DNA of 64,000 nucleotides from Bradyrhizobium lupini. Lineage in GTDB: Bacteria > Pseudomonadota > Alphaproteobacteria > Rhizobiales > Xanthobacteraceae. The notes beneath the pieces are model-generated. The model saw only the letters and a program-made list of their open reading frames with translations. It was not told the origin of the DNA and searched no databases. The stretch is taken from assembly GCF_040939785.1 (NCBI RefSeq), contig NZ_CP162553.1, forward strand, positions 2,914,001-2,978,000. The letters are read 5' to 3'. Shown here piece by piece: positions 58,781 through 64,000 of this stretch. Position 1 is the first letter of the stretch; every line of letters starts with the position of its first letter. Position numbers and translations under genes: made by a program.

Positions 58781-59590
58781 ATGACACAGGGAAACGCCGA
58801 GACCGCTGACGCGGGCGCCTCCGGGCTTTTGAAGATCGAGCGGGCGGACCGGGTTTTGACCGTCGGCCTCAATCGGCCGGCCAAGCGCAATGCGCTCAAC
58901 GACGGCATCATCCTGGAGATCGGCGAGTGTTTTGCGGCCCTGCCCGAGGATATCGGCGCCGTCGTCATCCACGGCATCGGCGACCATTTTTCCAGCGGTC
59001 TCGACCTCTCCGAACTGACCGACCATGATGCCAGTGGCGGCCTTCTCCATTCCCAGATGTGGCACCGGGTGTTCGACCGCATCCAGTACAGCCGCGTGCC
59101 TGTGATCGCCGCGCTCAGGGGCGCCGTGATCGGAGGCGGGCTGGAGCTCGCCTGCGCGGCGCATATCCGTGTCGCCGAACCCTCGACCTATTTCGCGCTG
59201 CCGGAGGGGCAGCGCGGCATCTTCGTCGGTGGCGGCGGTTCGGTGCGCCTGCCGCGCCTGATCGGCGTCGCCAGGATGATGGACATGATGCTGACCGGCC
59301 GCGTCTATTCCGCGACCGAAGGCACCTCCTACGGCTTTGCGCAATATGTCACGGAAGCCGGCAACGGGCTCGGCAAGGCGATGGAGCTTGCGACCAAGGT
59401 CGCCTCCAACGCGCCGCTGACCAACTTCGCCGTGCTCCAGGCGCTGCCGATGATCGCGGAGGCCAATCCGCAGACCGGCCTGTTGATGGAATCGCTGATG
59501 GCGACGGTGGCGCAGAGCGACAAAGAGGCAAAACGCAGGATCCGCGAGTTCCTCGAACACAAGACCGCAAAGGTGAAGCCGAAATCATGA
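58781..59590 (+). CDS. couA: Crotonase family hydroxycinnamoyl-CoA hydratase (CouA-like)
   Basis: 269-residue crotonase, ATG at 58781 after AAGGA. Oxyanion-hole segments are HFSSGLDLSEL and ALRGAVIGGGLELACAAH. Both hydratase glutamates are present: E122 in GGGLEL and E142 in LPEGQRG. It is the first gene before an aryl-CoA ligase with ATGA overlap, the R. palustris couA-couB order, so it should hydrate the double bond of p-coumaroyl- or feruloyl-CoA. Pseudomonas hydratase-lyases have Ser in place of the first Glu; this protein does not, which argues for plain hydration. The substrate is inferred from context. Confidence 0.8.
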   Translation: MTQGNAETADAGASGLLKIERADRVLTVGLNRPAKRNALNDGIILEIGECFAALPEDIGAVVIHGIGDHFSSGLDLSELTDHDASGGLLHSQMWHRVFDRIQYSRVPVIAALRGAVIGGGLELACAAHIRVAEPSTYFALPEGQRGIFVGGGGSVRLPRLIGVARMMDMMLTGRVYSATEGTSYGFAQYVTEAGNGLGKAMELATKVASNAPLTNFAVLQALPMIAEANPQTGLLMESLMATVAQSDKEAKRRIREFLEHKTAKVKPKS

Positions 59591-61470
59591 GCGCGCAGCC
59601 GTCCTCTTCCAGCATGGAGCGCGGCGCGAGCACTTCCCCGCTGCGGCCCATTTCGTTCGGCGATCCCGTCGTCAATATCGAGCGGCGCGACGACGGCACG
59701 ATTTATCTGCGGCCCAAACAGCCGCTCGGCGATTATCCGGCCCGCATCACCGACCGCCTGCATCACTGGGCGAGCGCGACGCCCGATCGCGTCTTCATGG
59801 CCGAGCGCGAAGGTGGCCGCGGCTGGCGCAAGATCAGCTACGCCGAGCTGCTCGCCGCGAGCCGGCACATCGCCTCAGGGCTCATTGCGCGCGGGCTGTC
59901 GGCGGAGCGGCCGGTCGTCATCCTCTCCGGCAATTCGATCGACCACGCATTGCTCGCGTTCGGCGCGTTCTATGCCGGCATTCCGTTCTGCCCGGTGTCG
60001 CCCGCCTATTCGCTGGTATCGAAGGATTACGGCAAGCTCTCCTACCTGATGAAGCTGCTGACGCCCGGCCTCGTCTTTGCCGAGGACGCCGAAAAGTTCG
60101 CCGACGCGCTCGCGGCCAACGTCTCGCTCGGCACCGACATCGCCGCGTCCTACGGTCGCGTGCCGGGCCGCGACGTCACCTTGCTCGCCGACCTCATGGC
60201 AACGCCGATCCGCGGCGATCTGGACGAGGTCCACGGCAAGATCGGCCCCGACACCATCGCGAAATTCCTGCTGACCTCGGGCTCGACCGGCAACCCCAAG
60301 GCGGTCATCAACACCCAGCGCATGATCTGCGCCAACCAGGTGATGCTGCGCGAGACGCTCGCCTTCCTCAAGGACGAGCCGCCCGTCATCATCGACTGGC
60401 TGCCCTGGAATCACACTTTTGGCGGCAACCACAACATCGGGCTGACGCTTTACAATGGCGGCTCGATGTATCTCGACGCCGGCAAGCCGGTGCCGGGAGG
60501 CATCGAGGAGACCGTGCGCAATCTCCAGGAGATTTCGCCGACGGTCTATTTCAACGTGCCCAAGGGCTACGAGTCGCTGCTGCCTTATCTGCGCGACGAC
60601 CAAGGGCTGCGCGCAAAATTCTTCGACCGGCTGCACGCGATGTTCTTCTCGGGCGCGGCCCTGTCGCCGTTCGTCTGGAACAGCCTCGACGAGCTCGCGG
60701 TGAAGGAAAAAGGCTACCGCGTACCGATGCTGACCGGCCTCGGTGCAACCGAGACCGCGCCGTTCTTCATGTCGGTCAACCCGCGCACCAGCCGCTCCGG
60801 CCATGTCGGGCTTCCCGTATCCGGCAATGACGCCAAGCTGGTGCCGAACAACGGCAAGATGGAAGTTCGTTGCAAGGGGCCGAACGTGATGCCCGGCTAC
60901 TGGCGCCAGCCCGACATCACCGCAAATTCGTTCGACGAAGAAGGCTTCTACAAGCTCGGCGATGCCCTCAAGCCCGTCGATCCCGATGATCTCAATGCCG
61001 GCTTCGATTTCGACGGCCGCATCGGTGAGGATTTCAAGCTCGGCAGCGGCACCTGGGTCAGCGTCGGCCCATTGCGCGCGCGCTTCGTCGCGGCTTGCGC
61101 GCCGCTGGTGCGCGACGTCGTCATCGCCGGCATCAACCGAGACGAGATCTCCGCGCTCGTCGTGCTCGATCTCGACGGCTGCCGGCTGATCAACCCGACG
61201 CTGCCGACCGACGATCTCGTCGTCGCGACCCGCGACCGGCTGGTGCGCGAGGCATTTCGCGAACGGCTGACCCGCTTTCTCAGCGCGGCCACGGGATCCT
61301 CGACGCGGATCACGCGCGCGATCCTCTTGGACACGCCACTCTCGATCGACAAGGGCGAGGTCACCGACAAGGGCTCGATCAACCAGCGCGCGGTGCTCGA
61401 GCATCGCAGCCTGCTGATCGAGGAGCTCTACGCTGCCAATCCATCGGACCGTGTGATATCGGTCGGGTAA
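59587..61470 (+). CDS. couB: Hydroxycinnamate (feruloyl/p-coumaroyl)-CoA ligase, CouB-like
   Basis: 627-residue adenylate-forming ligase, ATG at 59587 overlapping the crotonase stop. AMP-binding P-loop [18 protein letters not shown] is at 228-245. Others are [40 protein letters not shown] and [13 protein letters not shown] (adenine/aryl region). The C-terminal hinge, [31 protein letters not shown], and [26 protein letters not shown] with the catalytic Lys follow. The length, about 100 residues above typical acyl-CoA ligases, and these motifs match the bacterial feruloyl-CoA synthase group. It activates ferulate, p-coumarate or caffeate with ATP and CoA in the cytoplasm. Confidence 0.88.
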   Translation: MSAQPSSSSMERGASTSPLRPISFGDPVVNIERRDDGTIYLRPKQPLGDYPARITDRLHHWASATPDRVFMAEREGGRGWRKISYAELLAASRHIASGLIARGLSAERPVVILSGNSIDHALLAFGAFYAGIPFCPVSPAYSLVSKDYGKLSYLMKLLTPGLVFAEDAEKFADALAANVSLGTDIAASYGRVPGRDVTLLADLMATPIRGDLDEVHGKIGPDTIAKFLLTSGSTGNPKAVINTQRMICANQVMLRETLAFLKDEPPVIIDWLPWNHTFGGNHNIGLTLYNGGSMYLDAGKPVPGGIEETVRNLQEISPTVYFNVPKGYESLLPYLRDDQGLRAKFFDRLHAMFFSGAALSPFVWNSLDELAVKEKGYRVPMLTGLGATETAPFFMSVNPRTSRSGHVGLPVSGNDAKLVPNNGKMEVRCKGPNVMPGYWRQPDITANSFDEEGFYKLGDALKPVDPDDLNAGFDFDGRIGEDFKLGSGTWVSVGPLRARFVAACAPLVRDVVIAGINRDEISALVVLDLDGCRLINPTLPTDDLVVATRDRLVREAFRERLTRFLSAATGSSTRITRAILLDTPLSIDKGEVTDKGSINQRAVLEHRSLLIEELYAANPSDRVISVG

Positions 61471-61496
61471 GAAAACGTCGCACCAGGGAGAACGCC

Positions 61497-62258
61497 ATGT
61501 TGTTGAAGGATCAGGCTGTCATCGTCACGGGCGGCGCGTCGGGACTGGGCGCGGCGACCGCGCGTAAGCTGGCGGCGCAGGGCGCCAGGGTCGCGGTGTG
61601 CGACCTCAATGCCAAGCTCGCCAAAACTGTCGCCGCCGAGATCAAGGGCGTGGCTGTGGCTTGCGACGTCTCCGATGCGGCTTCCGCTGAGGCTGCGATC
61701 GCCCAAGCGACCAAGTCCCATGGACCCGCGCGCGTGCTGGTCAATTGCGCCGGCATCGGCGTTGCCAAGCGCGTCGTCGGCCGCGACGGCCCGATGGCGC
61801 TCGCCGATTTCGACAAGGTGATCAAGGTCAATTTGATCGGCACCTTCAACATGCTCCGCCTTGCCGCGAACGAGATGTCCAAGCTCGAGCCGCAGGCAAC
61901 CGGCGAGCGCGGCGTCATCATCAACACGGCATCCGTTGCCGCTTATGACGGCCAGATCGGGCAATCGGCCTATTCGGCCTCCAAGGGCGGCATCGTCGGC
62001 ATGACGCTGCCGATCGCGCGCGAGCTGGCGCAGTTCGGCGTCCGCGTGCTGACGATCGCGCCCGGCCTGTTCCTCACGCCGCTGCTCGCCAACCTGCCGC
62101 AGGAAGCCCAGGACTCGCTCGCCGCCGCGATCCCGTTCCCGCGCCGGCTCGGCCACGCCGACGAGTTCGCGGCGCTCGCCCTGCACATGGTCGAGAATTC
62201 CTACCTCAACGGCGAAGTGGTGCGCCTCGACGGCTCGCTGCGCATGGCGCCGAAATAG
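61497..62258 (+). CDS. SDR family 3-hydroxyacyl-CoA dehydrogenase-like protein
   Basis: 253-residue classical SDR resembling the 17-beta-HSD10/3-hydroxyacyl-CoA dehydrogenase type 2 group. [37 protein letters not shown] holds the NAD site with an acidic residue ending strand 2 (NAD preference). [17 protein letters not shown], the Ser of [14 protein letters not shown] and YSASKGG provide the catalytic triad; [15 protein letters not shown] follows. It starts 26 bases after the ligase with AGGGAG upstream. After the crotonase it would oxidise the beta-hydroxyl of the phenylpropionyl-CoA, as in beta-oxidative hydroxycinnamate routes. The reaction is inferred. Confidence 0.82.
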   Translation: MLLKDQAVIVTGGASGLGAATARKLAAQGARVAVCDLNAKLAKTVAAEIKGVAVACDVSDAASAEAAIAQATKSHGPARVLVNCAGIGVAKRVVGRDGPMALADFDKVIKVNLIGTFNMLRLAANEMSKLEPQATGERGVIINTASVAAYDGQIGQSAYSASKGGIVGMTLPIARELAQFGVRVLTIAPGLFLTPLLANLPQEAQDSLAAAIPFPRRLGHADEFAALALHMVENSYLNGEVVRLDGSLRMAPK

Positions 62259-62268
62259 GGCGCGGCAT

Positions 62269-62700
62269 ATGTTCGTGAACCGGCGCGACGTCCAGATCCA
62301 GTGGGGTGACTGCGACCCCGCCAACATCGTCTATTACCCGCGTTATTTCGCGATGTTCGACGATTCGACGTCGACCCTGTTCGAAGTCGCCGGCTTCTCC
62401 AAGCAGGACCTGGTCAAGAAATACGGCCTGGTGGGCATTCCCATGGTCGATACACGCGCCAAGTTCTACATCCCCTCGACTTATGGCGACTGGATCACCA
62501 TCGAAACCAAGATCGAGAGCATCAAGCGCTCGAGCTTCGAGGTGAAGCACAGCGTCTTCAAGGGCGAGGCGCTGGCGATCGAGGGTTTCGAGACCCGTGT
62601 CCTGGTCGGGCGCGACCCCGTTAACCCCGACAAACTGAAATCGGCACCGTTTCCTGCGGAAATGGTAGCCAAATTCACGGGGAGCGAGGCCCGGAGCTAA
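62269..62700 (+). CDS. Hotdog-fold 4-hydroxybenzoyl-CoA-type thioesterase
   Basis: 143-residue acyl-CoA thioesterase of the Pseudomonas 4-hydroxybenzoyl-CoA thioesterase family. VQIQWGDCDPANIVYYPRYFAMFDDSTSTLF contains the catalytic Asp in GDCDPANIVYYPRYF, the 4HBT signature. VDTRAKFYIPSTYGDWITIETKIESIKRSSFEVKHSV follows. Ten bases separate it from the SDR. It would release 4-hydroxybenzoate or vanillate from CoA after side-chain cleavage, giving the substrate of PobA. Specific for aryl-CoA by family only. Confidence 0.85.
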   Translation: MFVNRRDVQIQWGDCDPANIVYYPRYFAMFDDSTSTLFEVAGFSKQDLVKKYGLVGIPMVDTRAKFYIPSTYGDWITIETKIESIKRSSFEVKHSVFKGEALAIEGFETRVLVGRDPVNPDKLKSAPFPAEMVAKFTGSEARS

Positions 62701-62778
62701 ATCGCCACATCACCAAAAGAGGGGGCTGAATTACCCCCCGATTTCTGCTTTCAAAGAAACACATAAAGGGAGGAATAG

Positions 62779-63930
62779 ATGAAACGCTTTTACCTGACCG
62801 CCGCCGTCACCGCGGCTGCGCTTGCGCTGCCGGCCGTGCCCGCGCTGGCCCAGACCGCCGAGGTCACCATCGGCATCACCACCACCACGACCGGCCCGGG
62901 CGCAGCGCTGGGCATTCCCGAGCGCAATGCGCTGGAGTTCGTGCCGAAGGAGATCGGCGGCGTGCCGCTGAAGGTGATCGTACTCGACGACGGCGGCGAT
63001 CCGACCACCGCGACCACCAACGCCCGCCGCTTCGTGACCGAATCCAAGGCCGACATCATCATGGGCTCGGCGCTGACGCCGCCGACCATCGCGGTGTCCA
63101 ACGTCGCCAACGAAGCCGGCATCCCGCATTTCGGCCTGGCGCCGTTCCCGATTACGCCGGAGCGCATGAAGTGGTCGGTGGCGATGCCGCAGCCGATCCC
63201 GATCGTGGGCAAGGTGCTGTACGACCACATGAAGTCGAAGGGTGTGAAGACCGTCGGTTATATCGGCTATTCCGACTCCTATGGCGACCTCTGGTTCAAC
63301 GATTTGAAGGCGCAGGCCGTGCCGATGGGCATAACCATCGCCGACGAGGAGCGCTTCGCTCGCCCCGACACGTCGGTGACCGGACAGGTGCTGAAGCTCG
63401 TGGCGGCGAATCCCGATGCCATTCTGGTCGGCGCTTCCGGCACCGCGGCCGCGCTGCCGCAGACCGAGCTACGCGAGCGTGGCTATCAGGGCCTGATCTA
63501 CCAGACCCATGGCGCCGCCAGTATGGACTTCATCCGCATCGCCGGCAAAGCTGCGGAAGGCGTGCTGATGGCCTCTGGTCCCGTCATGGATCCCGAGGAC
63601 CAGCCGGACGAAGCCGCCACCAAGAAGCCGGGCCTCGCGCTCAACTCGGCCTATGAAGCCAAGTACGGCCCGAACAGCCGCAGCCAGTTCGCCGGTCACT
63701 CTTACGACGCCTTCGAGATTCTCAAGCGCATCATCCCGGCGGCACTCAAGACGGCGAAGCCAGGCACGCCGGAATTCCGCGAGGCGATTCGCCAGGCGCT
63801 GCTGTCGGAGAAGGAGCTTGCGGCGAGCCAAGGCGTCTACAATTTCACCGAAAAGGATCGCTACGGCCTCGACGAGCGCTCGCGCATCCTGCTCACGGTG
63901 AAGAACGGCAAGTACACGCTGGTGAAATAG
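62779..63930 (+). CDS. couP: ABC transporter substrate-binding protein (Peripla_BP_6) for aromatic acids, CouP-like
   Basis: 383-residue periplasmic binding protein, ATG at 62779 after GGGAGGAATAG. Signal peptide about 1-25 ends PALAQT. It reads TAEVTIGITTTTTGPGAALGIPERNALEF, VIVLDDGGDPTTATTNARRFV, IPHFGLAPFPIT, KTVGYIGYSDSYGDLWFND and GQVLKLVAANPDAILVGASGTAAALPQTELRERGYQG, the type I fold. It differs clearly from the three tandem copies at 38467-42519. It is probably the partner of the permease/ATPase set at 47073-50617, since no other binding protein accompanies that set. R. palustris CouP binds hydroxycinnamates. Confidence 0.8.
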   Translation: MKRFYLTAAVTAAALALPAVPALAQTAEVTIGITTTTTGPGAALGIPERNALEFVPKEIGGVPLKVIVLDDGGDPTTATTNARRFVTESKADIIMGSALTPPTIAVSNVANEAGIPHFGLAPFPITPERMKWSVAMPQPIPIVGKVLYDHMKSKGVKTVGYIGYSDSYGDLWFNDLKAQAVPMGITIADEERFARPDTSVTGQVLKLVAANPDAILVGASGTAAALPQTELRERGYQGLIYQTHGAASMDFIRIAGKAAEGVLMASGPVMDPEDQPDEAATKKPGLALNSAYEAKYGPNSRSQFAGHSYDAFEILKRIIPAALKTAKPGTPEFREAIRQALLSEKELAASQGVYNFTEKDRYGLDERSRILLTVKNGKYTLVK

Positions 63931-63957
63931 ACGCAGCGGCAGGATTGAGACGACGAA

Positions 63958-63984
63958 AGCCGGCCCGATGGGCCGGCTCTTTTT
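63958..63984 (+). terminator. Rho-independent terminator closing the coumarate-type operon
   Basis: Perfect 9-bp stem AGCCGGCCC/GGGCCGGCT with GAT loop, then CTTTTT. It lies 27 bases after the binding-protein stop. Confidence 0.92.
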
Positions 63985-64000
63985 GTTTGCAGCGAGCGTA

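Overview
The window looks like chromosome of a Bradyrhizobium-type alphaproteobacterium, possibly close to Rhodopseudomonas. It is GC-rich. It has the order cycM-kdsB-pheA, a pimeloyl-CoA (pim) operon, a hydroxycinnamate (cou/tar-like) locus, and many short palindromic intergenic repeats. I saw no tRNA, rRNA, CRISPR array, transposase or phage gene.

Layout. 1-222: end of an NlpC/P60 peptidase. 229-7953 (minus): a Yej-type peptide ABC importer with two Tat-signal binding proteins, two permeases and a frameshifted double ATPase. 8163-10544: membrane cytochrome c (cycM), kdsB and pheA. 10590-11603: a luciferase-like oxidoreductase. 11995-16792: metF (frameshifted) and metH, the methionine branch. 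17240-24851: assorted genes (DUF3592, GST, threonine dehydratase-like, GNAT, penicillin acylase-like, glpK). 25221-33957 (minus): SDR and pimD, C, B, A, F, for beta-oxidation of dicarboxyl-CoA. 34085-42519 (plus): an IclR regulator, a complete branched-chain-type ABC importer and three tandem paralogous binding proteins, each followed by a terminator-like hairpin. 42712-46316: glycerate kinase (frameshifted) and a PAS-GGDEF-EAL protein.

46375-63930 is the most interesting part. It holds a MarR (CouR-like) regulator, an aromatic-acid ABC importer, pobA, a TRAP importer, DUF3237, a hicAB toxin-antitoxin pair, a crotonase, an aryl-CoA ligase, an SDR, a hotdog thioesterase and the ABC binding protein. 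Together they read as uptake of p-coumarate/ferulate-type acids, CoA activation, side-chain shortening, release of 4-hydroxybenzoate and its hydroxylation to protocatechuate. A 15-bp motif, GTTAT-N5-ATAA(C/T), occurs upstream of the regulator/ABC operon, over the -10 box of pobA and over the -10 box of the crotonase operon. It is a good candidate for the operator of this regulon.

Six genes (yejF, metF, pimA, glycerate kinase, a PNPOx-family protein, a LysR regulator) each carry one small indel in an otherwise intact frame, mostly at short homopolymers. This pattern suggests sequencing or assembly error rather than decay.
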